Shown here: in pieces, positions 44,769 through 56,382 of the stretch | Layout: the number at the start of each line of letters is the position of its first letter | How positions within the stretch are numbered: position 1 is the stretch's first letter | Source of the DNA: QHXQ01 sp963788965 | GTDB lineage: Bacteria; Acidobacteriota; Blastocatellia; Pyrinomonadales; Pyrinomonadaceae | Length of the DNA stretch: 64,000 nt | Reading direction: 5' to 3' | NCBI GenBank assembly: GCA_963788965.1 | Contig: CAWBIK010000005.1 | Span: forward strand, 1,798,001 to 1,862,000 | Notes under the pieces: model-generated | What the model saw: the letters and a program-made list of their open reading frames with translations, nothing else | Told to the model about the DNA's origin: nothing | Database searches by the model: none | Translations under genes and position numbers: made by a program

Positions 44769-47700
44769 TTACTTGAGTTTGGCAAAATCCGTGGAGACAG
44801 TCTGCCCCGCGTTGTTGACGGCGAAGTAGAGCGCGGGCAAGTAATGCCCGACTTCGTCGAGCGCATCCGTATCAACGGCGCGGATGCGCGCCAGATCGAG
44901 CGTCTCCAATAGGACCTGTTGCAGCGACCACAGATTCCACGGCTGGTCCAAGTCCGGCGGCACGGCCAGCAGGATGCACTGCGGCGGCGAAGCGTCAGGT
45001 TGGTCGTATTGAAAGACCACGCCCGTCGTCTCGCTCGCGCTCGGCACGGCCTCAACCCATTCGTCAATCAGCAAACCGGCCAGCGGTTGTTTCACGTCGA
45101 GATTGGCCGCCGACTGCACGACGATTGAGAACCTAGCCGTGGAGAGCGGCCGACCCGGTTGCAACGGCAAGCCGACCCAACGGTCGTTTGCACCAAAGGG
45201 CAGTTGCGCGACAGACAGGTTGAGTCGTTCGCCCGTGTCTAACGCCTCGGCGTAGCGCAGCGCAGCGTCGAGCCGCGCCACGCCGTCGCGCACTCTGGCG
45301 GCCCTTTGAAACCACGTAACGGCGGCCAGCGGATCGTTATCTTGAATCTTCGCGCTGTCGGCCAAAGCCTGCGCCAACTCGGTGGCGTTCCCCGCCGTGA
45401 AGCGCGGCAGCACGATGAACGAATCGCCAAACGCAGCTTTCAAGCGATTGACGTGCAGCGCACGCTCGACATCGGCGTCGTGCCGGGGCGGTCGCCGGAG
45501 CAACATCCGTCTTCAAGGTCGTGAGTCGTTCGACGCGCCGCGCCACTTCCTTCGCCACAGAGTTTGCTTGCAGCAGCAACACGTCGCGGGCGGCAGGCGC
45601 AGCACCGGCGGCCGAGAGCGGCACTGCGCCCTGCACGCCGAAGTGTGAAGCGCGCACTAAGGCGGCGCGCAATGGTTCGAGATCAGTTGCAGCGGTGGCC
45701 GTCGGCTGCAACCACGGCTGCAAGTCGTTGTTAAGGCGCTGCAACTCCTGTTCGGCGTTGTTGGCGCGCGTGCCCAACTCGCCGACATCCACGGCGGCGG
45801 GTTGCGTGCGTTCGGGCAAATTCAGATCGTTCGCATCAACGGCCCGCGCGCCCGCAATGAGCCTGCGCGCCGTGCGTACAAGTTCGACAAACTCGCCATA
45901 GCTCAAATCGTCTGCGGTCCAGCCTGTAGTGCCGCGCGTCGGGTTGATGCGCAGGGCGGTGTCGGGCGCAAAGCCGTCGGGCTTGCGCATCAGCGCGTAA
46001 AAGATGCGCTGTTCGATCTCGGCGAGTTGCGCATCGCGCTCGCCTTGCACGGCGTAGATGAAGTCGAGCGGCGAGAGTCGCAGTTCCGAGAGCCGCAATT
46101 CTTTCGTCGCCAACGTCGCGCCGGTTGTAGCGTCGTATTGTTCCACGACGCAGCGCACCTTGGCCGGGTTGCCGAGCAGTTTGGCCGCCCATGCGTTCAA
46201 GTAGGGTTCGGCGTTGGCGCGTTGCGGCTGCGCGGGCTGTGGCCATTCGGGTGGGAGCGTTGACGCACCGCCGAACAGCGTCAACAGCCGATAGGTCAAG
46301 GCGCTGCCGGTGCGCGGCGTCTGCACGACTTCGAGTGCGGGCGGCGGCGCACCGCCGACGATGGCATCAAGCGTGCTGGCCGTGCGCAAAGGGTTGCCCT
46401 GTACGGCGTGATAGACGCTCTCGGCCAGCAACGCATCGCTCAACGCATCAACGGTGTCGTCCAGTAACCTCAGTTCGGCTTCGAGCGCGGCGCTTGCTTG
46501 AGACAGTTGCGCCATGTCAGGTTGTTTTTTGGCTGTGCGGAAAAGCGCGCCCAGCGGGCCGAACGTATTCGGATTGGCGAGCGCGATCTGCCACTTGCGT
46601 TGCAGCGCCAACCCGTCCACAACGTTATTGGCCGCGATGGCCTCGACCGAGACAGATTCGGGCGGCGGCTGCGTCTCCGCCTGCTTCGTGGCTACGAGCG
46701 GCGCGACCTCGCGGAAGTACTGGATGAACTGCGCCAGCTTTGCGTCGCGCAGCCGCCGCTCGAAGCGATAGCCGAGCAGCGCGCCCAGCGGTTGCCCTTG
46801 CCGCACGCCGTCGAGCAGCCAACTCGCCAGCCGCACACGTTCGGACGAAAGATTGATGGCCAGCAGGTCTTTCGTCACGGGATCGGAATGCGTCAAGTGA
46901 CCGCTGCGCAAAACGGCCACGGTGGCCGCCTGCGCCAGCGACGGCGCTTGCGTGTAGCCGGGATTGCTGGCCACGCTGTACACGACGCCCGCCTCGCCCG
47001 GCGGCGCTATATCCTGCGTGCGCGCGGCGGCGGGTCGCAGGTTCATGACCCAGCCGTAACCGCCGATCAAAATGCCGGTCGGGTTCGCCTTGCGCATCTC
47101 GTCCAGCCGCTTCGTCGCAAACGACGTGATCCACGCGTCGAGTCGGTTCGCACAAAGATCGAGCGTGCCCGCGCAGAGTCGTTCCAGTTTGGCCGCGCTC
47201 AACGTTTTCAAGCGCGCCAGACTTTCACGCAGTTCGAGCAGCGCGGCGACGTGCGGCGCAATCTTCGGGTCGGAGGGCGTGGTGCGCAGCGTGTGCAGGA
47301 GATTGCCCACCGTGTTGTTTGGGACGCCGGGGACGGGCCGGGTCAGCAATTCCCACATGGGTTGAACCGTAGCGTTGATGCCGGTAGGAGTACCGATAAA
47401 CTCCTTCTCCCGGCTGTCATTAAGGTAAGCGATTGATCCCCTTTGAGCTGGGTCCGGGTATAAGAGGTTGAGCGCCGCAGTCCAGTAATCCGACAGCAGC
47501 GCGTGGCGCAGCAGCGAATAGAGCAGTCCATGTGGTTTTGGCGCGGGGAACTCCTCGTTGCGGATGGTGTCGAGGGTGGTGAGGTTAGCCTCGTTGAGCA
47601 GCAGTTCGATGTAATTGGGCGTAAGCGGCGCAGTCTCCGAAAGCACCTCCGCCTGCGCTATCGGACCTTTCAGCGATAGGAACCAACCGGAAAACGTGGT

Positions 47701-49336
47701 TCGCGCTAGCAGCGGTTTCCAACCTCCCGCTAGTGGAAACTTCAGTAGCTCCTCCAAGCCAAGTTGAGTCAGGACTGACCCCGTCATCTCCTGATGTTTT
47801 CGCCACCAGTTAGTTTGGTCAATCCAGGTTGGAAACGACCAGAGCTGGTTCAGATATCCTTCGCCAATCAGATGGCGGAGCACGTAGCTGGACGAAACGC
47901 CGTCCATGCTGAAGATGTCCGCCACGTCCTGATCGGGACTCGCGCCGCGCCCGACGCGCGGGACTTCGTCCAGATTATTGCGCCACAACTCGCGCATTTT
48001 AATGAGCAAGTCTTTCAAAGCGACATCACGCGTGTATTGTGGCTCTTGGCCGGTCTTGGGTTTCCAATAATTGAGCGACGTGGCGGGCAAGATGCCGTAA
48101 GGCTGCCGGCCGATGCGCACAGCAGGCAGCGGGCCTGTGGCGCGCACGTAGTCTATGAAATGTCGCCGCACCCACACGGTATCGTCAGCCGTCAGCGGCG
48201 GCGTGGCGAAGGCTGACACCGGGGCCATCATCTGCCTGAGGAAGTAGCCCAACGTCGCGGGCCAGAGCGCGCGGTTCATGTGGCGCGCGTCGAGTTGCTC
48301 GGCGGCGTTGGCGTTGGCTAGGTTGGCCAGCACTTGGCCGTTTGCGTCGCGCAAGCCCAAAGCATTGGCCAGCGCGTCGGCGTTCGAGCCGTCGCCGGGC
48401 TTGAAGGCGGACGCGCCGCGTTCGGCTTGATAACTCTCGACGTTACCGGGATCGGCCGTGCTGAAGCCGGAGGGCGCGTCCTTCGTGTTGTTGGAGGGCG
48501 TGCCGTTTAAGACGAAACTCAGCCCGTCAGTGTAGTGATGCGCCTCGAAGAGTTCGACCAAACGTTGCGTTGCGTCCGGGCTGAACTTTGTGCCAAACAC
48601 CAAGAGATAGTCCAAGCCCTGCTGCGCCTGCTCGCGTGCGAGTTGGAGACGGATGCCCATGCCGGCCCGCTCCGCCTCGTCGAAATCCACCATCCACTTC
48701 ATGCCGTCGTCAATCGCCAGCACCTCATCCGATGGCGGCGGCGGGGGCGGCTTCGACGGATCGGGGGGCGACGGGTCGGGGCCGACCGGGAGTTTCTCAC
48801 GTACAGGCTGCCCCGTCGCCCTTGCTACCAGCCGGCCGTCCGCGTAGGCGAGCACGTGCCAGGCGCTCGGCAAGACGGCGGCGAGCGGTGCGCGCGTCCA
48901 AGTGTCGGGCTTGCTTGGGCGCGTGGGAAACGTGATCGGTGTGGGCAGTGGTTGGCCGGGGACGATGGGGTTGGTCGGCCTTTAAGGTACGTGCGATCCA
49001 CGCGGCGCGGCGTGCGTCGAAGCGGTCGGCGAGTTGTTGCCATGCGAGTTTTTGGGCTTCCTCGTCGTTGCCCGCGCGCCACGTCTGCTCCCAAAAATGT
49101 TTGCCCCAAGTCAACTCTTGTTCCGTCAAGCCCGGCTCGTGCGTGTCGATATGCACCTTGTCGGGATAGACGCGGACGCGCAACTCGGCCGTACCGTCAG
49201 GGCGCGGGAAGAAGCGCGTCTCCAAGCGCACGGGCAACATGACGATGGGCTGGCCCGCAGCCGAAGATAACTGCGCCGCTAGGTCGGGCGTGAACGGAAC
49301 GTTCGGAAGGTTCGGGTTAGGATTCAACAAAGCCAT
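44769..49336 (-). CDS. Giant conserved hypothetical protein (about 1521 aa), two frameshifts
   Basis: It starts MALLNPNPNLPNVPFTPDLA, then PIVMLPVRLETRFF and VRVYPDKVHIDTHEPGLTE, a signature seen at the start of giant bacterial proteins of unknown role. A Pro-rich linker (SKPPPPPPSD) near residue 160 leads to a long, mostly helical body with VRIGRQPYGILPATSL, GGYGWVMNLRPAAA and ASNPGYTQAPSLAQAATVAVL blocks. Extra bases near 48980 and 45491 break the frame; joining gives ATNPIVPGQPLPTPI and DADVERALHV. No signal peptide or membrane segment. It sits second to last in the operon. Confidence 0.75.
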
Positions 49337-49363
49337 TGAGTCACCTTACGGCTGTCTTTTTGC

Positions 49364-52300
49364 TTACTTGGTCGGGAGCATCTGCGACGCGTGGATGGCG
49401 ATACGGGCCGGCAGTTGCTTGGTGATATAGGCCATGTGCGCCGAGTTGCGCCCCCACTCGCCCCGGTCGTTGCCCGTGGGCGTGAGCCGGGTCTTGTTAA
49501 CCGGGACGTGCGCCAGCGCCTTCAACTCCGTTTCGTTATTGGCCAGATGTCCCCAGTTCAGATCGTTCCAACTCTGCAACAGCGGCAACTTGTCCGGCTT
49601 GTCGATCTGAGCGGAGAAGGGCGCGGCATCCAACCCGAAGCGCGGTTCGGTGGGTTGTTGTTGCAGCACGAAGAAGAAGCCCGCCCCGGTCGTCGCCGCG
49701 TCGGGGGCCAAGTCGAACCCAATGAAGGTGACATCGGGTTCGATTGTGCCGCGAAAGATCGGATGGATTTCGGCCGTTGAGTCGAGCGGCAAGTCTAACT
49801 GCGTGCCGGTGCGCACGGCTCTGACGGCGTAGATGACCGTGTTCGGATAGCGGCGCAACAACTCGCCGCGAATCAGGAGCACAAGTTTGTCGCCGGCCGC
49901 CACGCCGGTCGCGTTCGCGCCCAACATGCGCCGGCCCCAGAGGTGTATGGGCGGAATGTCGGGCGGCGCTTGCGGGCCGGTTTCGAGTGTGTCCCAGAAG
50001 TGCTGAAAGTAGGTCCCGCGCTGATCGGTCGGGTAGCCGCGCCAGAGTAGTTCGCGGCTCATCTCTGCGTTCAGCCCGACCAAAAAAGACTCGATGAACT
50101 GCGCGTTCGTCTGCAACAACTGCACGCTGTCGGGCGGCACTTGATCAAGCCCCGGAAAGAGAAAGGCCGGCGAGAGATCGCGCAGGGCTTCGTACATCGG
50201 CTGCGGAAAAGTCGGCGCGGCCATGATCGTGTCGAGCGGGTCGCTCGCAGGGGGCGGCGGCGGCAGGCTGCCGGGGATGACGTTGCCCAGCACACGCGCG
50301 CCCACCGTCTTGCTGGGACTGAGGCTGAGCAACGCGGACGACTTCAGGTCCTGCGGTACTATTTTCGCCTTCGCTTCGACGAAAAGGCCAGGATTAAAAA
50401 ACATGAGGTTGCTGACGCCGAATATCTTCCCCACATAATCCTGATGCGCCTTGGCCATGTCGCGGAACGCCACGAGTTCCGCCGGGACATTTGGCCGATT
50501 GGCAATGGAGTCGGCCGTAAGGTTGTTGATGCGGAATGTGGTACGCATTTGCGCGTCGCGGGCACTCTCGCGTTCCCAGTGCGCGGGCGGGTTTGGATTC
50601 CAGACGAGTCCTTGCGCGTTCGGCGCAGGGAGCGCGTCGGAAACCTGATTGATGTTGACCGCGCCTTTGTAAAACGGGATCACCTTGCCGGCCTGATCCC
50701 ACGATGCGCGCCCGCCGAAGAGTGTGAAGGCCATCCCGTCGAGGTTCTGAGCTTCCAACCCCACGGCGCTGGCTTGCACTTCCAGACGTATCCATTTGCC
50801 TGCGACCGGCAAGTCGCCCATGCGCCGCCGGCTGACCGTGCCGTCCACGCCCCAGCCGATGCTGTTCGCGCCCCAGTAAGCGCGATGCTCCCAACTGCCG
50901 CTGGCGCGCCACTGCAACATGATCTCGGTCGGCTTGTTAACCGGATCGATGAAGACATAAGCGAACAACCTGTCGCCCGTCCCGATGCTGAACAGTTTGG
51001 GCGCGTCAAAGAAAAAATGTTGATGGAGGCCGGCGGCGCTGTTCGATTGATGCGCGAGTGTACCGGCGTAGGGCGTGGGGTTGGCGTTGACCCAGGTCCA
51101 CGGTTCTTCACCGCCGGTTTTAGCTCCGGCCGGCATGGCATCTTCAAACCAGACAACATCACCGAGATTGGTTGTCTTATTGAACTGCAAGATCATCGCA
51201 GTTGCGCCCGGCACACCGGCCTGCGCATATGTCCGGTTGATCGCTCCGCGCGGTCTGGTCAGGCGGCGCAAGGGCGCAGAGATTGCGTTGACCGGCATGA
51301 CCGAAGTGGCGAGCTCGCTGCGACAGCATCATTGCGACGGGCGGCGTGGTGGGCGGTTGACCGGCCGGGCGTTCTTCAACGGCGACGCGCGACTGCGCGG
51401 GCGCGACGATCTTCAAAAACGCCTCGCCGGAAAAGCGGCTGAAGGTCTTAAGGTGATAGACGCTGTTGATGGCGCGGCTGAGTTGGGCCTGCCGCATTCG
51501 CTGATTGAGCTTTTCCACGTCGCCGAGTTGCTCCCACGCCGAAGTCATCAACGCTTCCTGCTCGCGTTGGACGACCTCTGTGCCTGCGCCGGCCGCGACG
51601 CGTTGACGCGGATCGAGATTCAACTCGTCCAACCAGAATGGCGGCGGCCAAGTGGCGGGCGGCGCGGGCGATGGCGGAGTGGTCGCGGCCGCCTCATGCA
51701 CGGCCGCTTGCCAGCAACCGTAGATCGGCGGCCCGACGACCGGGTCTTGGTCGCCGCCTTTCGTCGCAATCTCCCATGGCGTGTTAATGATCCTTTTGAG
51801 TTCGGTTTGAAACGGCACACGCGTCTGGTCAGGCCAAGGGTCGGGCTTAGTGTCCACCACACGTAACGCGCCTTCGAGGCCAAGCGCCGTGCCCGGCGGC
51901 GGCGGTGGTTGCAACTTGAAACCGGGCCGGCTGATGTCCATCGGGCGTTTGCCGACGCCGGGCGGCATCTCACGCGCTTTTAAGCGGCGCACAAGTTCTT
52001 CAAAGTCGCCGCCCACGCCCGTGCGAAACGCCCAGTGATAATAGACCGGCAGCCTGACCTCTGTGGGCGACTGCTGACCGGACAACCACGCCGGAGCGAG
52101 TGTCTCGTTCGCCGGAGGCAGATCAAGCCCGACCGCGCGGCCCAACTCAAACGTCGGCACAACGCAGGCTATGTACTCGGTATTAGGATCGAGCCGGCGC
52201 GGGCACAATAGCCGCGAGACGGAACGCGCCGGCGCATTGGCGAGCGTGTCTTTGAGTTGTGCGCGCTGTGTGCCCGTGACCTGCGCGTGTGCCCAAGCCC

Positions 52301-52774
52301 ACGACTCGGACAGGTCCGGCAATTCGTCGCCCGGCCGGGCCGGGGCGTGATCTCTAAGACGGGCAGCGGCGTCGTGACCGCCGGCCGCAGGGCGATGCCC
52401 GGCTGTTTGCGCACGACCACCAGACAGAGCCACGGGCGCAGGCGACCTTGCGCGTCGCTCTTGGCCGGCGTAAAGAGCCATGGGAAGTCGGGGCGGTCGA
52501 ACTCGATGCCCGGAAAGTAGTTTGGCTCGAAGTCGGACGTTAAGTGGCGCGGCTCTGTGCGGACGACCTGTTGCGGATCAATCCCTGTGATCTCGCCGGG
52601 GCCGTAGAGGCGCACATTCTTTTCCACTGTGTCGGCGTTGATGACCACCTTGACGGACAGCGCAACGACGCCCGGTTGCGTGGGGCCGAGTGTGTCTTTG
52701 GCTGTGTCGGGAATGTTGGCGGCTGCGCCGGACTGTGTCCACGGCAAGAAAAAGTGGTTGGCGGGTTCAGGCAT
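49364..52774 (-). CDS. Large conserved hypothetical protein (about 1136 aa), two frameshifts
   Basis: It starts MPEPANHFFLPWTQSGAAAN, without a signal peptide. The N-terminal 500 residues hold many short conserved blocks (FTPAKSDAQGRLRPWLCLVV, YYHWAFRTGVGGDFEELVRR) that I cannot name. Residues 560-680 resemble a lectin-like beta sandwich: IMLQWRASGSWEHRAYWG and IRLEVQASAVGLE with GMAFTLFGGRASWD. The C-terminal part has YFQHFWDTLETGP and FFFVLQQQPTEPRFGLD. One base seems lost near 52340 and one gained near 51319; they compensate. It ends 27 bases before the next giant gene. Function unknown. Confidence 0.72.
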
Positions 52775-52795
52775 CTCACATCACCTCAGTGTCTG

Positions 52796-55700
52796 TCAGC
52801 TCACCGGCTCAGACGCGCGGATAATCTTCAGCCCCTTGGCCCGCGCCGGGTTCGTTCGTTTGAGTTGTTGCACCGCTTGAAACGCTTCCGCGTAAGAGAC
52901 GAGTTTGCCGGCCTCTATATCGGGCGCAGCCTGCCGCGATTGATCCTTGGCGGAGACGATGACCCAGCCGGTTTTCGATAGCGCCTTCTTAGCGGCGGGC
53001 GGGCTGTATTTCGCCGCCACTGTCCGGCGCACGTCGCTGCGGGCCGCCGCGCCAAAGGCGATCTGCCTGCCGAGTAGCGCCGCGCTGAGGGCCGGATGCT
53101 TACCCGTCGAGTCGAGCGCCTGTCGGGCCGGTTTGTCGCGCTGATCAATGATGATGGTTTCGTAACGAATCTCCGGGTCTTCGATCACGTCGGCTTCGTT
53201 GAGGGGCAGGATGAAACTGTCGCTCGTCACGCTGAAGCCGGCCGTTAACGGCTCGAACGACGGCGCGGCCAGTTTTTCGTCGTCCGTCATCTCCAAAAAT
53301 TCTGCGGGCGCAAAGTAGTCGCGCTCACGCACGAAGTCCACGCTGTGGCCGCTGACGATAACGTCGTTAAGCTTGAAGAGGCGCGCACCGGCGGGCGTGG
53401 TCGGGCCGAACTTTGCTATCTCCAAATCCAACGGCACGATGCTCTGCTTGACCGAGAGCTTGCCGAGCGGGTGGAGTGCGATCTCGTTCGGCTGCGGCGG
53501 CCGTTCGCGCAGCGTCACCAACCGCCGGCCGCCGTCGGGCAATTGCCCGCCCCAGTTGCGCGCATCCGCCAGCGCAGGCTTCAAACGCTCCATCACCCTG
53601 ATCGGTTCGGGGCGCGGCGGCGGCTCGCCGGACACAAGCGTCTTGTTGAAGCCGACGGAAAAGTCGCACCAGAAGATTTCAAACGACGCCTTGCCTTTGA
53701 CGTGCAGCGGGCGCGGCCCCGACAGTGCGCCTTCGAGTTTGACTTTGAACAGGTTGGTCGAACCGTGTTTGAGTTGCACAGAGGCGTGGAAATCGGCAAC
53801 GAATTTGAACGGATCGAACTGGATCAGCACGTCGAACCCGATCTGGCCGAGGACGCTGAAGCCACCGGCTTTGGCGAAGATTTCCGCGTGCGCGCCAAAC
53901 TGCAAAGTGTTTGAGGTGAGCGCGAAGTAGCCTTCGCAGCGCAGCCGGAAGTTTTCGCTCTCGCTCAGGCTCAGCGCGATGCGCTCCAACGCGGGGAAGC
54001 CGGGCGGCGGCTTGAACGCCGGATGAAACCCGCCGACCGAAAGCGCAAAGAGCGGCGACGAACCCCGCCGCACACGCATGGCCATCTGCCCCGTCAGCAC
54101 GAACTTCTTCAACAGGCGCGAGTCGTAGAGCGCGGCATCGAGCGACGCAGTGCCCTGATCGAAATCAAGCACGCCGACCGCGTCCATGTTCAGCCGCACA
54201 ATGTCGTTATCTTCTTTCGGCACGAACACAGACACACGCCCCAATATGATGAGCCTGAACCGCTTGCCCACCTCCAAGATCAGCCCCAACTCCATCTTCA
54301 AGAGCGACTCTGTGCCCCAACTGATCTGCGCCAAGAAGCCGATCAGATAGCTGCCCTTTTTGGCGGGGAAGAACGTGTCGAGAGTGGAGATGATTTGCGG
54401 CGCGTTTTTGATCGGGTCTTTCGGAAACAGGATGCGTTCCAGCGCGTGACTCTTAATGCCGTCGGCGACGGCCTCTTCGTTGAATGTGCGGTTGATCGCC
54501 AGCAACCCGCCGATGCCCGTCAGCTTGAAACCGAGGCCAAGCTGGATCGGCGTGAACCCTTCGGCCGTCACGAGGACGATCATCGAAAAGCCCGATGCGC
54601 CTCCCGGCAGCCGTGTGGAGATCAAACCGATCGGCCTTGAGCGAGATGTTGCTTTTGCTCAATTCCAACTGCACGACGCCGCCATACTGCGCGCGGTCGG
54701 CGTCGTAGAAGAGAAAGCCGCCGCCCGTCACCGCCGAAGATTCAATCTTCAACCCGACGCCCGTGGGCGGCTTGAACCCGACGCTAAAGTCCCATTTCCC
54801 GTTGCTGCTCTTACCGAACGGCACGCGCGCCCGCAGCCCGATCTGATCAACCGTGGCCGTGATCGGCCCCAGTTTGACGCTCATCGCGGCGGAGACTTCG
54901 GCGGTTAGTTGCGCCGGTTTGGGATCGGTGGCCGGGGCGAGCTTCAATAGTATTTGCTGGATGGTCGCCGGGCCGACCGTTTTGCCAAGCGGGATGACGG
55001 CTTGCAAACCCGATCCGCTCGTGAGGTAAAAGCCGCGTTCGGACGAGAGGCCGAGGCCAAGGTTGAAGCTGATGCGCGTCTCTTTGGCGGGCGGGCAGTT
55101 GCCAAGACCGGGCGACACTTTTTGGCCGGGCATGACTTCGGCGACAAAGCCGTCGCACCCGTCGCTTGAGATGATGAACGCGCCGTCTTCAGCAGTTACT
55201 TCAATGCCCGCGCCGCGCTGGGAAATTTCGCCCTTGAACGAGAGCCGCCCGAACTCAACCCGCATCCCGCACCTGTCGGGAAAGATAAATTTTTGGCCGG
55301 CGGTCGGCTGCGTACCAACAGGCTGACCGGCAACTGTCGGAATAGGCTCGACGGTCACCTGCACGCTGGCATCGGCCGAGCCGCCCGCCGCCATGTTTGC
55401 CCCAAGCAGAAAATCGAGTGCGCCCGTCGCGCGCGGGGCCACCTTGAGTCGCCAGTCCTCGTTGATCTCGCCTTCGATCTCAGCCAAGCCGGTGAGACTC
55501 AGGAATATGCCCGGCCCGCCGTCGCTCTGCGGCACTAAGAGCAGCGTAAGGCCCAGTTCGCCTTCGACTGCGCCGCCGCCTTCATCATCCTGCTTGCGAT
55601 ACTCAAACCCCATTGAGAGTGTGCGCTCCGAGATTGCATCGGCGATCTGCGTCTGCGATCCCGGCGCGGCGTCCCACCCGTAGATGACGTTTTTGGTGGC

Positions 55701-56369
55701 GAAAAAACTGGGGAGAAAGGTGTGCTCTTTGTTCTCTTTCTTGTTCCCCTGCAAAGCCAGCAAGGTGGCGACTACAGGAAACAGCGCGTCCGACAAAATT
55801 TTGGCATCCTGCTCGGTCGCAAGAATCCTATCTGGAATAGCTGTCAGCTTGCCGAACCGCTGCTTGAAATAACCACCTACGTCCGTGAGCAGTTCCGGCA
55901 CGCGGTCGAAGTAAACTCGCTCACTCAGGTTGACTGAGCCGACCTCTTCGACGAGGCCGAGGATTTGGCCCCACTTGTGTATTCGGGGATAACGCAGGCG
56001 GACGTAGCCCAATAGCAGCAGACTCAACAGGTTGTGCGCGATTGCTCTGGCTGCCTCCTTGCCGCCATGACTCCCCGCTTCGATCATCGCGGCGATTGAT
56101 TCATAGACGCTGAAGATTTCGGCCAGCACCTCAAGCGACACTTGCTTACTGACGCTGTTACCCTCTCTGGCGGCTTGGCGGTAAGCGGTTATGCTGGTCG
56201 TCTCCGGCGGCAAGTCTTTAAGCGATCCCGTCTCGATGCCGAGGTCCTCTTCTATGGCCTTGCGCGCCTGTTTGTCGGACAGTATCTTGCGCACCCAATC
56301 CACTTGATCAATGAGTTCCTCGACGAACTTCTGTAAGAGGTTGCGCGGCTGTTGGTTGCTCTCGGCCAT
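52796..56369 (-). CDS. DUF6603-like large protein (about 1190 aa), frameshifted
   Basis: The start at 56369 gives MAESNQQPRNLLQKFVEELI. The N-terminal 230 residues are helical; the rest is a long series of beta strands with alternating hydrophobic residues and glycine (GGVVQLELSKSNISLKA, IQLGLGFKLTGIGGLLAINR, GQIGFDVLIQFDPFKFVADF), like a beta-helix or barrel-like repeat. The LGFKLTGIGGLLAINR stretch reminds me of DUF6603 proteins. An extra base near 54632 splits it; removal joins LKAIGL to ISTRLPGGASG. It lies 13 bases after the PhoD-like gene. No signal peptide. Confidence 0.7.
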
Positions 56370-56382
56370 GTGTCACCTCGTC

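Noticed and set aside
50141..51442. 433-codon plus-strand frame within the giant operon
   Set aside because: Antisense shadow of two overlapping frames of the 1136-residue gene; Arg-rich and without domains.
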